From contig NZ_BMWH01000010.1 in the NCBI RefSeq assembly GCF_014651135.1, forward strand, positions 121,145 through 185,144: DNA of 64,000 nucleotides, written 5' to 3'. The notes beneath the pieces are model-generated. The model saw only the letters and a program-made list of their open reading frames with translations, was not told the origin of the DNA and made no database searches. The first letter of the stretch is position 1. Each line of letters begins with the position of its first letter. Source of the DNA: Streptomyces echinoruber (GTDB lineage Bacteria; Actinomycetota; Actinomycetes; Streptomycetales; Streptomycetaceae). Positions 51,047-59,120 of the stretch are shown one piece after another. The position numbers were made by a program, and so were the translations under genes.

Positions 51047-51790
51047 TCACCGCGCGGCGTCCTTCTGCTGTCGGGGGAGCGGGGAGGACGCACGGGCGGC
51101 GTACCACGCGGAGCGGCGAAGGTGCCGTTCAGGATCACGGATACCGGCGATCTCACCGAGTCCGATCACGTACGGCCGCAGGTTGTCCTGCAGCGTCCGC
51201 AGTTCCTCCCGGAACGCGGCGTTCTCCGGCCAGGCGGACTCGTCCTGTCCGGGGTGGGCCTCCTCGAACGCGCGCAGCCGGGGATGCCACTTGGCCAGGA
51301 ACGGCGCGAGTTCGAAGTTGAGGATGTCCAGCACCAGTTCGTGGACCGAGTCGCCCTTGGCCGGAGGAGGCGGGGCCGCCCCCGACTCCAGAGGCTCGCG
51401 GTACAGGTCGAACAACGTCTTGAGGGAGGTGAGCGCCTCGCGCAGGTTGCCGCTGCCGTCCTCGAGCGGACGGGTGGCGACGCGGGTGGCGGCCTGGAAG
51501 AACATGCGCTGCGCGGCCTGCCGCATGTCGGTGTTGGCCCGGAAGGTCATCTCACTGCCCGGCAGCACGAGCCGTACCTCGGTGAGCTGGACCGACCGCC
51601 GGTACAGATCCGCCCCGAGGACAACGGCCACCCCCAGCAGGGCACCCACGACGATGGACAGCCGCTGCCCTCCGGTCTGGCTGATGGAGTAGGCCGCGAT
51701 TCCCACGACCGCGCCCAGGAGGCCGGCCAGCGCGGCACGGGCCGCCGTCCACGCCACCGTGGTGATCGACCGTCCTCGGCCTGCCCGCAT
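51047..51790 (-). CDS. Two-TM membrane protein sharing the C-terminal domain of the TIR-NB-ARC protein
   Basis: A 247-residue protein with two membrane helices (about 18-36 and 44-62, LAGLLGAVVGIAAYS and LSIVVGALLGVAVVLGADLY) joined by a short loop, so both ends are cytosolic. Residues 75-85 resemble a short beta strand pair. Residues about 90-220 are helical and align with the tail of the adjacent TIR protein: GNLREALTSLKTLF against GSLREALTSLHSLF, and LAPFLAKWHPRL against LRPFLATWHPAL. The family is unknown to me. ATG at 51790 follows GGGAGGGG. It lies 170 bases upstream of the TIR gene on the same strand, probably in one operon. A membrane anchor or death effector for the TIR protein is inference. 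Confidence 0.8.
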   Translation of the reverse strand: MRAGRGRSITTVAWTAARAALAGLLGAVVGIAAYSISQTGGQRLSIVVGALLGVAVVLGADLYRRSVQLTEVRLVLPGSEMTFRANTDMRQAAQRMFFQAATRVATRPLEDGSGNLREALTSLKTLFDLYREPLESGAAPPPPAKGDSVHELVLDILNFELAPFLAKWHPRLRAFEEAHPGQDESAWPENAAFREELRTLQDNLRPYVIGLGEIAGIRDPERHLRRSAWYAARASSPLPRQQKDAAR

Positions 51791-52436
51791 GAACCCCTCC
51801 CATGCCCCGCTCACCCACCTCTTGGGTGCTCACGTCCGATCCAGCAACTTACCGTGAGCGCACGGGTGGAGCCCGGCGAGGTCCGGTTCCGCGCCGGCCC
51901 GTCATGCCCCTTCCGCGTTTCCGGTGACGCCCTCCGGAACGAAGCGCGTCCAGGGGGAGGGAGAGCTCGGGTGCGGGTTTCCTCGCTGACGCGGCGCCGG
52001 GCGCTCCGGTGCGGCAGCCGACACCGGCTCGGCAACCCCGGACCGGAACGACCGCGCCACGTGGGAACGGCCGGCCGCCGGGCTCGGTGCCCGCTTGATT
52101 CGGACGTCCAGGAGCGGCTTCTTCCCTTGGCGAGCTGGTGTATCCGAACGTCCGCGCATTCCACGGCCGAGCTGTCGGCACCAGGCAGGAAGACCACGCG
52201 GCGGTGAGCCGTCATGACACGTCCCTTCCTGGTGTCCTTCCCTGGTGTCACAGCGTCAGATCCATGACGCCCAGCCTTGTCACGGTGGCCGCCTAAGGCT
52301 CAACAGGCCCGGATGCCCGTAAGGTTGGGGCGTGCTGGACGGGGACATCGGGCAGCGCTGTGCCGACGTGCCGGGGTCCTTCGGCAGCGCAGTCGCACAT
52401 CGGCCGACCGGATCGAGCCATGGGAGCCAGCCCTGC
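51791..52436. other. Divergent intergenic region with a possible small gene
   Basis: About 650 bases upstream of both the two-TM gene and the second NB-ARC gene. A minus-strand frame has an ATG near 52215 preceded by GGAAGGGA (MTAHRRVVFLPGADSSAVECAD...), but it runs into Arg/Pro-rich sequence without family signature, so I do not call a gene. Promoters for the flanking genes must lie here. Confidence 0.4.
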
Positions 52437-54440
52437 ATGATGTACCAAATCCCGCCGGAGGCGGCGTGCTTCGTCGACCGAGAGGATGAGCAGACACGGG
52501 CGCTGCGGGCGGTGGCCGAGTGGAGCGGGCGGGCCCGCCCGCTGTGTCTGGCGCTCAGCGGGCTGGGCGGGACCGGCAAGACGGAGCTGGCCTTCCGTAT
52601 CGCACGCCGGCAGCGGGACCGCTACCCGGACGGGACGTTGTACGTGGACCTGGACGACCTGCGGCGGGACGGAGCGGTGGAGGTCTCCGACGCGCTGGGG
52701 GAACTGCTGCGTTCCCTCGGGGTGGGGCCGGAGTGGCTGGGGCACTCGTTCCAGGCCCGCTGCAAGCAGTACTGGGCGCAGACGGACGGCAAGCGGCTGG
52801 TGGTCATCGTCGACAACGCGCGCTACGGAGCCGAGGTGGTCCCCCTGCTGCCGGCTTCCGGCGACAGTCTCGCGATCGTCACGAGCCACGGCCCGTTGTA
52901 CGACCTGGAGGACGGAGCCGTGGTCGAGCTGGCGCTCGATCCCCTCAGCGAGGGGCATGCCAGGGAACTGCTGCGGTGCGTCGTCGGTGATCCGCGGCTG
53001 ACCGCCGAGCCGGAGATCACCGCCGGGCTGGTACGGCTGTGCTCCGGACTGCCCGCGGCCCTGCACGTCGCTGGCCGCTGGATGCGCAGGCACCGGCGTC
53101 GCCCGCTGCGGCGTCTGCTGGAGGACCTGAGTGCCGAACTGCATGAGAAGGGGCTGCCGGTGGTGGAGCGGGTCTGGGACGCGGCGTACCGGAGTCTTGG
53201 TCCCCATGCGGGACTGCTGTACCGGTTGCTCGCCGGCTTCCCCGGACCGTCCTTCACCCCGGAGAGCGCTGCCGCGCTCCTCGGCCGCGGGCCGGAAGCG
53301 GCGGACGATGCGCTGGAGGAGCTGGAGAACGCCGGCCTGCTCGACGGCCGGGGCGAGCGCATCCGCCTGCCGGAGTTGCTGCGGGCGCATGCGGCACGCT
53401 GCGCGGCGCGGGAGGGCGGCGAGGAGGAGACCGTCGACGGGCAACGGAGGATCGTGCGGTGGTATCTGCGGCAGGCGCAGCGCGCCGATGCCCTGGCCGC
53501 CGGATCCCGGTTGACCCTGGCCGACGGCGTTCCCCCTGTTGAGGGTGCTCCCGACGTGCGGTTCGAGCAGACCGGCCATGCCACGGCCGCGCCGGCCGGA
53601 GGCGCGGGGGAGCGGGCGCTGCGGTGGCTGCAGGCCGAGCGGCACGCTCTGTACGCCTGCGTCCGGATCGCCTACGCGCTCGGCCTCGACGCGGAGGCGT
53701 GGGCCCTGTGCGAGCCGCTGTGGACGCATTACCTGGATCACCCGCACCGCCCCGACACGGTCGAGGCCTTCCGCACCGGGGTGTCCGCGGCGCAGCGCGC
53801 CGGACAGGTGGCCGCTGTGGTGCGCATGCGGTGCCAGCTCGCACGGCCCTTGTGGGAGCAGGGGGAGTTCGGGCGCGCCGAGCAGGAACTGCAGCAGGCG
53901 CTGAGCGCACTGCGGGCGCTGGGAGACACCGACACCGATCGCAAGCTGGCCGCGTCGGTCCTCGAGTTCCGCGGCATGCTGCGTGCGGCGCAGGGGGACT
54001 GGGGCGCCGCGGCACAGGATTTCCAGGCCGCTCTGGAAGGACATCGTGCGATCGGCAATGCGTACGGTGTCATGCTGCTGACCTATCGATGGGGGCAGGC
54101 CGTGGCCGAACTGGGGGATGCGGAGCGGGCCGCCGCGTTGCTGGAGCAGGCCCACGCCATGGCCGTCGATCTGGGCCGGGACCGCATGGCGGCCCGCACG
54201 GGTTTCGCCCTGGGCGGTGTGCTGCGCGTGCTCGGGCGAAGCGATCGGGCACGCGAGCTGTACGAGGTGGCCTTGGCCGGCGCCCGCCACCGGGGATCCG
54301 AATGGGACGAGGCCCGGGTCCTCGACGCGCTCGCGGCCCTGGCGGAGGAGACCGGGAGGCCGGGCGAGGCCGCAAGCCATCGGGAGGCGGCGCAGGCGAT
54401 CCGGGCGCGCAACGGCGCCGTCCCCGAAGAACCCGGTTAG
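52437..54440 (+). CDS. NB-ARC/TPR protein, second copy
   Basis: A 667-residue STAND protein related to 42654-44849. It begins directly with the NB-ARC domain (PPEAACFVDREDEQTRAL); the P-loop is GLGGTGKTE at about 42-50, Walker B is KRLVVIVDNARYG, and the GLPxA motif is LCSGLPAALHVAGRWM. The C-terminal half has TPR-like repeats (EFGRAEQELQQALSALRALG, GDWGAAAQDFQAALEGHRAIG, GDAERAAALLEQAHAMAVDLG). Unlike the first copy it has no N-terminal amyloid motif, and there is no effector gene directly upstream on its strand. The GTG at 52332 is a longer alternative start. Its stop overlaps the convergent GT-B-like gene by four bases. Confidence 0.87.
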   Translation: MMYQIPPEAACFVDREDEQTRALRAVAEWSGRARPLCLALSGLGGTGKTELAFRIARRQRDRYPDGTLYVDLDDLRRDGAVEVSDALGELLRSLGVGPEWLGHSFQARCKQYWAQTDGKRLVVIVDNARYGAEVVPLLPASGDSLAIVTSHGPLYDLEDGAVVELALDPLSEGHARELLRCVVGDPRLTAEPEITAGLVRLCSGLPAALHVAGRWMRRHRRRPLRRLLEDLSAELHEKGLPVVERVWDAAYRSLGPHAGLLYRLLAGFPGPSFTPESAAALLGRGPEAADDALEELENAGLLDGRGERIRLPELLRAHAARCAAREGGEEETVDGQRRIVRWYLRQAQRADALAAGSRLTLADGVPPVEGAPDVRFEQTGHATAAPAGGAGERALRWLQAERHALYACVRIAYALGLDAEAWALCEPLWTHYLDHPHRPDTVEAFRTGVSAAQRAGQVAAVVRMRCQLARPLWEQGEFGRAEQELQQALSALRALGDTDTDRKLAASVLEFRGMLRAAQGDWGAAAQDFQAALEGHRAIGNAYGVMLLTYRWGQAVAELGDAERAAALLEQAHAMAVDLGRDRMAARTGFALGGVLRVLGRSDRARELYEVALAGARHRGSEWDEARVLDALAALAEETGRPGEAASHREAAQAIRARNGAVPEEPG

Positions 54441-56278
54441 AGGAGAGCCTGTTCCTCGGCCGCGGTCGCGGGGGACACCACGGCCTGGAAGGGGCGGCCC
54501 CCCACTACGCACGTGACTGCGGCGGGCCATGCCGCGGTGCCGGCCCGAGAGCCCCACCAGGCGTGCAGGGCGCTGAGTACGGCGGCCGGGTCCGCGTGCA
54601 GGAGGCGGCCGCCGTCCCGGTACGGGGAGATGCGCACCGCCAGGGACGCCCCGGAGCGGAGGCGGACCAGGCACCGTGACGGAGACAGCACGACCGCGGC
54701 CGTGCGACAGCCGGGGTAATCGTCCAGGACGTCGGCGGTCCATCCGGCCGCCGTCCAGGCCATCGCCATCGCGGGAAGAGCGGAGGCCGGTCGCGCCGCG
54801 CGCCGGTACAGCAACCCGGAGCTCTGCACGTGGCGCTCCCCGGCCACGCCGTACTCGGCAGCCATGTGATGGGCAGGCGCGTCGGTGAAGGCGGGGAAAC
54901 GCTCCACCCTCACGTGGGAGCCGTCGCACCACGCCCGCACCACGAAAGCGGCCGGCACACGGGTTGCCGCACGCGGCGGCGGCAGAACGCGGGCATGGAC
55001 GGGCACGGCAGGAGGCGCCAGATCCAGCAGCCGGTACACCTCGCTGCGCAATCGCTCCAGGGCGTTCCCCCGCTCGGCGAAGGCCGAGTCCGCCAGCGCT
55101 TTCACCGCATCGGGACGGTGCCGGGCCAGCGCGTCCTCCAGCCCCTTGGGGCTCAGCTCCGTCAAATGTGGGCAGCGCTCCAGGAATTCGGCCATCGGAC
55201 TGCCGGGTATGAGTTCCTCACCGCCGTCGTACGCGCCGATCAACGGACGGCCCAGCGCGGCTGCGTACAAGGCGGTGGAGCCGTGGTCGGTGATCACGGC
55301 GTCGGCGGCGACGAGGACGGCGGCCCACTCCTCGTACGCGTCCGCCAGGACCAGGCCGGCGTCCCTCGCCGGCGACAGGGATTCCGCCAGGTCGAAGGTC
55401 CCCAGGCGGCTGCGCTCGTTGGGATGCACGATCAGAGCGACTTGGTAGGCGTCGTAGGGAAGCACGGCCAGCAGCTCCGCGGGCCACGTGGGATGCCGGC
55501 GCAGCAGCGACTCGGGCCCCCACGTCGAGGTCAGAACGATCAGTTTCCGCCCACCTGTGGCCAGGGCGGCCCGGTAGTGGTCCCGGTGGGAACGGGAAGC
55601 CAGGACCCGTTCCAGAGTGGGATCTCCCACCACCCGGGCGCGTGCTGCGGCCTGCGGGCTGACCGAGGCCAGCCGGGTCAGTTGACTGGGATGGGCCAGC
55701 GCGTGGACGGAGGCCACGGCACGGCCGTGGGGCAGCAGGAACGCCGGATCCAGCCCCGAGGGAACAGAGGGGGAGCCTTCCCCGCGCACGGTCTTGCCGA
55801 AGCCTGCTCCATGCGGAAGCAGGACCCGGGGACCGCGCAGCAGCCCGATGTCCCCTTTCGGGCTGGCGAGAAGGACCAGGTCGTATGAGCGGCGGCACGC
55901 CTCTTCCCAAGGGACGGTACGGGCCCCGGCACGCTCGACGGCGGTCAGCGCCTCGATGCTGAAATCCGAACCGGGGACAAGGGTGAAACGCCGGCTGATC
56001 CGGTCGTCACCGGCGAAGACGGGCAGCACATCGAGAAGCCGGTGCAACGCGGTGGCCGACCGTGCGGCGAAAAGCACCTCGCGTCCGTCGCCCGTCGCCC
56101 GTCGCCCGTCGCCCGTCGCCCGTCGCCCGTCGCCCGTCGCCCGTCGCCCGTCGCCCGTCGCCCGTCGCCCGTCGCCCGTCGCCCGTCGCCCGTCGCCCGA
56201 TTGTTTGATCCTACCGGCACCAGGCGTGTCTTGTACGCCGTTTGCGCAGTTCAGCAGGGTTTCCTCGTCCGCGGGCAT
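54437..56278 (-). CDS. GT-B-like protein, paralogue 2, with in-frame 7-bp repeat at N-terminus
   Basis: A protein of up to 613 residues, homologous to 44862-46661: REVLFAARSATALHRLLDVLPVF, VLLPHGAGFGKTV, LIVLTSTWGPESLLRRHP, ALIVHPNERSRLG and VITDHGSTALYAAALGRP line up with the same motifs there. The GT-B fold is inferred and the substrate unknown. The chosen ATG at 56278 reads through the 7-bp repeat, giving a run of the heptapeptide GDGRRAT; conserved sequence starts only after the repeat, where a GTG could also initiate. If the upstream ATG is used, changes in repeat number switch the frame. Its stop overlaps that of the second NB-ARC gene. Confidence 0.72.
   Translation of the reverse strand: MPADEETLLNCANGVQDTPGAGRIKQSGDGRRATGDGRRATGDGRRATGDGRRATGDGRRATGDGREVLFAARSATALHRLLDVLPVFAGDDRISRRFTLVPGSDFSIEALTAVERAGARTVPWEEACRRSYDLVLLASPKGDIGLLRGPRVLLPHGAGFGKTVRGEGSPSVPSGLDPAFLLPHGRAVASVHALAHPSQLTRLASVSPQAAARARVVGDPTLERVLASRSHRDHYRAALATGGRKLIVLTSTWGPESLLRRHPTWPAELLAVLPYDAYQVALIVHPNERSRLGTFDLAESLSPARDAGLVLADAYEEWAAVLVAADAVITDHGSTALYAAALGRPLIGAYDGGEELIPGSPMAEFLERCPHLTELSPKGLEDALARHRPDAVKALADSAFAERGNALERLRSEVYRLLDLAPPAVPVHARVLPPPRAATRVPAAFVVRAWCDGSHVRVERFPAFTDAPAHHMAAEYGVAGERHVQSSGLLYRRAARPASALPAMAMAWTAAGWTADVLDDYPGCRTAAVVLSPSRCLVRLRSGASLAVRISPYRDGGRLLHADPAAVLSALHAWWGSRAGTAAWPAAVTCVVGGRPFQAVVSPATAAEEQALL
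56086..56197. repeat. 7-bp tandem repeat, 16 copies of CGTCGCC
   Basis: Exactly 112 bases of perfect CGTCGCC repeats (GGCGACG on the gene strand) inside the 5' part of the GT-B-like gene, immediately before its conserved domain. The unit differs from the GCTCGCG repeat of the paralogue but has the same length and relative position. Confidence 0.95.
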
Positions 56279-56376
56279 GGGGAGATCGTATCGACCGTAG
56301 GGCGTCGGCCGGTTCCCGCCGCCTGCGATGCGGCTGCCCTGCGGCGGGTCCATGGTGAGCGTAAAGAATGGGGGCC

Positions 56377-56844
56377 ATGAGGGAGTGGGGAATCGCGTTG
56401 CTCGCGGCCGGCTCGGCGCTTCTCGGAAGTGTCGTCACGGGATGGTTCACCCGCGGTGCGGGGCACAGGCAGGCGGAGGCGGCGCGGCATGCGGGCGACC
56501 GGCAGGCCGACGCGTTGCTGGAAACGGTCCGGTTGACGCTCGAGGAACAGCGGGCCTCTCGTGTGCACGAGGCCCGACGGCAGACCTACGCGCGATTTCT
56601 TGAAGCGGTGGAAGCGGTCCTGCTGGCGCGGCGCACGGGAGAGGGGCAACCGACCGACCGCTCCGCCCTCCAAAGGGCTTTCGGGACCGTGCTCTTGGAG
56701 GGCCCCGATGACGTTGCCCGCATCGCCCGCGAGCTGATGAACCTCCTGGGCGGCAGTCGCTCCCTCGACGACCTCGAACGGGAGAGGCGGAGCTTCATCG
56801 AAGCGGCGCAAAGGGCGTTGGGGCGGTCGAACCGGCCGGAGTGA
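56377..56844 (+). CDS. Small hypothetical protein with N-terminal membrane helix and coiled coil
   Basis: A 155-residue protein. One membrane helix lies at the N-terminus (WGIALLAAGSALLGSVVTGWFT), followed by a long charged helix (RQAEAARHAGDRQADALLETVRLTLEEQRASRVHEARRQTYARFLEAVEAVLLARR in pieces), which is probably a coiled coil, and a short C-terminal helical part. I do not recognise the family; similar small anchored proteins are common in Streptomyces. ATG at 56368 is an equally possible start. It is divergent from the GT-B-like gene. Confidence 0.6.
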   Translation: MREWGIALLAAGSALLGSVVTGWFTRGAGHRQAEAARHAGDRQADALLETVRLTLEEQRASRVHEARRQTYARFLEAVEAVLLARRTGEGQPTDRSALQRAFGTVLLEGPDDVARIARELMNLLGGSRSLDDLERERRSFIEAAQRALGRSNRPE

Positions 56845-56900
56845 TGGCCGTGCGCCGTCGGCCGTGCGCCGTCTCCTCCGTGCGGGGAAGGCCCCGCAAA

Positions 56901-56935
56901 GGGGGTGCCGGTGTCCACGTCACACCGGCACCCCC
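56901..56935. terminator. Bidirectional terminator hairpin
   Basis: A perfect 14-bp stem (GGGGGTGCCGGTGT / ACACCGGCACCCCC) followed by GTTTG lies between the small gene and the convergent DUF4235 gene. Confidence 0.78.
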
Positions 56936-56950
56936 GTTTGTCGCCTGACG

Positions 56951-57217
56951 TCAGCCGGGCCAGGTGCCGGTCAGGCGGCGGGTGGCGGTGGCGCCGGCTC
57001 GGTCGACGGCGGCCTTGACCCCGGCGAAGATCGCGCCCTGCAGCGTGGCGGCGAGCAGCACCTCCGTCCAGGCGCGGTCCTCGTCGGTGGCGTCGGGAGC
57101 GTCCTCGTCGTGGCCGAGCATCTTCCACGCCTGCTTGAACACGGCCCCGGCGAGCATGCCGCTGACGGCTCCCAAGGCGAGACCGACCGGCTTGTACGCG
57201 ATCTTCGAGGCTTTCAT
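56951..57217 (-). CDS. DUF4235 family membrane protein
   Basis: An 88-residue protein with two short hydrophobic segments: KIAYKPVGLALGAVSGMLAGAVFKQAWK at the N-terminus and EVLLAATLQGAIFAGVKAAVDR later, the usual DUF4235 pattern. It is the last gene of a three-gene operon with DUF3618 and holin-like proteins, an arrangement common in Streptomyces and linked by position to envelope stress. The function is not established. The ATG at 57217 is 4 bases after the DUF3618 stop. Confidence 0.87.
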   Translation of the reverse strand: MKASKIAYKPVGLALGAVSGMLAGAVFKQAWKMLGHDEDAPDATDEDRAWTEVLLAATLQGAIFAGVKAAVDRAGATATRRLTGTWPG

Positions 57218-57221
57218 CGGC

Positions 57222-57671
57222 TCATCCCTTCGTCCGGCGGCATACCAGCCACACCAGGACGGCCGCACCGGCTGCCGCCAGCAGCAGGGTGCGGTTGTCC
57301 CGTGCTGCTTGCGCCCCCTGCGCCGCCTTCTGCCGTACAGGTTCGGGTGCCTTCTCCTGAAGCAGGTGAGTGGCCTGCGCCGCCTTGGCCCGGGCCTGCC
57401 CGGCGGCCGAAGCGGCCTTCTCCTTCACCGGGTCAGGAAGCTTGTCCTGTACCCGGGAGGCGGTCTGGGCGGCCTTGGCCTTCAGCTCGCCGGCCTTGGC
57501 AGCGGCCTGCTGCCTGACCTCGGCTGCCTTCTCCTGGGCGCGGGCCTTGACGTCGGTCTTGGCCGCCAGCGTCTCGACCGTCTGCCCGAGCTCTTCGCGG
57601 GTCTGCTCGACCTGCTCACGCAGCTCCTCGGGAGTGGAGGCGGTGGGCTCGTCGTGGGGCGGCTGGGTCAT
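57222..57671 (-). CDS. DUF3618 family protein
   Basis: A 149-residue protein that begins STPEELREQVEQTREELGQTVETLAAKTDVKARA in the expected DUF3618 form. A long Ala/Lys/Glu-rich helix with 11-residue periodicity (AQEKAAEVRQQ, KAGELKAKAAQTASRV) resembles apolipoprotein/LEA-type amphipathic helices. The C-terminal membrane helix is TLLLAAAGAAVLVWLVC. The long helix probably lies along the membrane. Its start overlaps the holin-like gene by 4 bases. Confidence 0.87.
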   Translation of the reverse strand: MTQPPHDEPTASTPEELREQVEQTREELGQTVETLAAKTDVKARAQEKAAEVRQQAAAKAGELKAKAAQTASRVQDKLPDPVKEKAASAAGQARAKAAQATHLLQEKAPEPVRQKAAQGAQAARDNRTLLLAAAGAAVLVWLVCRRTKG

Positions 57672-58105
57672 CGCTGTGCACTCTCCTTGATCTCGGCCAC
57701 ATCGGCCTTCACGCTCTCGACCGTCTGCTCGGGTGTGGGCGGCGCGGCCTGGTCGACCTGCTTCTTTCCACTCATGGCCAGCACCGCGGCGATCACACCC
57801 AGCACCGCGGTGACGATCAGCGCCGCGGCCCATACCGGCAGCGGCACCGCGAGGGCGGCGATCGCGGTGGCCACCAGGGCCTGCAGCGTCAGGAAACCGG
57901 CCATCCCGGCGCCGCCGAACAGTCCGCCGCCTTTGCCGTAGCGCCTGCCCTTCTCCTTCATCTCCGCCTGCGCCAGCCTCAACTCGCCGCGCACCAGCTC
58001 CGTCAGCTGCTGCGACGCACGCTGCACCAGCTCGCTCACCGGCTCGTCGGTGCCGTGCGTACTCCTGCGGCCGGCGCCGGCAGGGGGTGGCTGCATGGTC
58101 GACAC
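57668..58105 (-). CDS. Phage-holin-family (Holin-X-like) membrane protein
   Basis: A 145-residue protein of the actinobacterial holin-superfamily-III type (DUF1469): an N-terminal helix ELVQRASQQLTELVRGELRLAQAEMKEKGRRYGKG, then two membrane helices (GMAGFLTLQALVATAIAALAVPL and WAAALIVTAVLGVIAAVLAM) and a charged tail. Despite the name it is a chromosomal family whose role is unknown. The GTG at 58105 follows GGGAGG at 8 bases; the ATG at 58096 is the alternative. It is the first gene of the holin-DUF3618-DUF4235 operon. Confidence 0.85.
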   Translation of the reverse strand: MSTMQPPPAGAGRRSTHGTDEPVSELVQRASQQLTELVRGELRLAQAEMKEKGRRYGKGGGLFGGAGMAGFLTLQALVATAIAALAVPLPVWAAALIVTAVLGVIAAVLAMSGKKQVDQAAPPTPEQTVESVKADVAEIKESAQR

Positions 58106-58378
58106 GACGATCACCTCCCGTCTTCTTGCCTGGTCGATGACGCGGGCTCCGTGCAGGGGCCCGTCGCGTGAGCACGCGGGTACCCCGAATGGACCAGATC
58201 AGGACACCGGCTCGGCGCAGTACCCGAGCGAGGGGGTGAGCCGCGGTGCGCGGGTCACCCGCACGGCTGCGGCCTTGGTGCGTCGCGGCGGCAGCCTGGG
58301 CGGCTTGTTCTCGTGTGTCCGGTAGTTGCTTCTCGCTACACAGCAGGCCGCCGCGCAGTGCGGGCTTGCCCGCGGGTG

Positions 58379-58450
58379 CCCGGCAGTTGGGGCTGCCGGG
58401 CAGTTGGAGCTGCCGGGCAGTTGGGGCTGCCCGGCAGTTGGGGCTGCCGG
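58379..58450. repeat. Tandem repeat of about 17 bp with internal dyad symmetry
   Basis: Four to five imperfect copies of GTTGGGGCTGCCGGGCA. Each unit contains CCGGCAG/CTGCCGG symmetry, so the tract can fold into alternative hairpins. It is non-coding and lies between the holin operon and a YihY remnant. Confidence 0.75.
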
Positions 58451-58582
58451 GCACCCAAGCGCCGGCCCGCTCGAGCAGGTTCCGAGCGGGCTGGCGCATG
58501 CGGGCGAGACGGATTCCAGCCACCGGTCGCGCCGGTCCCCGCCTCGTCCCGCTTCCGCGTGGCGCGGGGCCGGGTGTACGGC

Positions 58583-58684
58583 TGTACGGCTGTACGGCTC
58601 GGCCTCCGGCGCATGCCCGCCGGCGACGGCCCGCTGCCGTAGGGTCTCGGCGTCGAACTCCGGACCCAGCAGGATCGCCGGGCC
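58583..58684 (-). pseudogene. C-terminal fragment of a YihY family gene
   Basis: The minus strand encodes AILLGPEFDAETLRQRAVAG and GHAPEAEPYSR, matching the end of the intact YihY protein of this window (AILLGLEFDAETIRQRAVAG and GLPPEAEPYTR). No upstream helices remain. It lies just upstream of the holin-DUF3618-DUF4235 operon, where a yihY gene is often found in relatives. Confidence 0.7.
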
Positions 58685-58694
58685 GGACGGCTTG

Positions 58695-59120
58695 TCAGGC
58701 GGTGAGCTGCTTGGGCGTGCCCCCGGAGATGGCGATCTTGCGGGGCTTGGCGTGTGCGGCGATCGGGATGCGCAACGTGAGGACGCCGTTGTCGTAGACC
58801 GCCTCGGCGGCTGCGGTGTCCAGGGCGTCGGACAGGGCCAGGCGCCGGGTGAACCGTCCGGTGGGACGTTCGGTGAGCACGGCCCGGGCACCGGCCGGGA
58901 TCGGCGAGGGGCGCTCGGCGTTCAGGATGAGTGTGCCGCGTTCGGTGGTCAGCTCGATGCTGGAGCGGTCCATGCCCGGCAGGTCGAACTGCAGGTACAG
59001 CGCGTCGTCGTCACGCCAGGCGTCCACCGGAATGACGGCTGCGGCCGGGTCGGCGGCGACGCGCGCCACCTGATGCACGAGCCGGTCGAGATCACCCAGA
59101 GCGCCGGTACGCGCAAGCAT
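58695..59120 (-). CDS. HSP20-family small heat-shock protein
   Basis: A 141-residue small heat-shock protein, an ATP-independent holdase. The alpha-crystallin domain runs from about residue 32 (IPVDAWRDDDALYLQFDLPGMDRSSIEL) through GRFTRRLALSDALDTAAAEAVYDNGVLTLRIPI to KPRKIAI. The GVLTLRIPI strand and the A-x-x-x-n-GVL motif are intact. It is a paralogue of 60127-60549, and both have the same AAAATTGAG-N8-TGTCAACTT box upstream. The ATG at 59120 follows GGAGAAGAGGG. Confidence 0.9.
   Translation of the reverse strand: MLARTGALGDLDRLVHQVARVAADPAAAVIPVDAWRDDDALYLQFDLPGMDRSSIELTTERGTLILNAERPSPIPAGARAVLTERPTGRFTRRLALSDALDTAAAEAVYDNGVLTLRIPIAAHAKPRKIAISGGTPKQLTA

Noticed and set aside
51811..52251. 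Minus-strand frame upstream of the second NB-ARC gene
   Set aside because: It has a fair ribosome binding site, but after about 35 codons turns into Arg/Pro-rich sequence without signature; kept only as a note in the intergenic entry.
56951..58105. Prophage remnant, suggested by the holin-family protein
   Set aside because: The holin-DUF3618-DUF4235 operon is an ordinary chromosomal cluster in Streptomyces, and no other phage gene is present.
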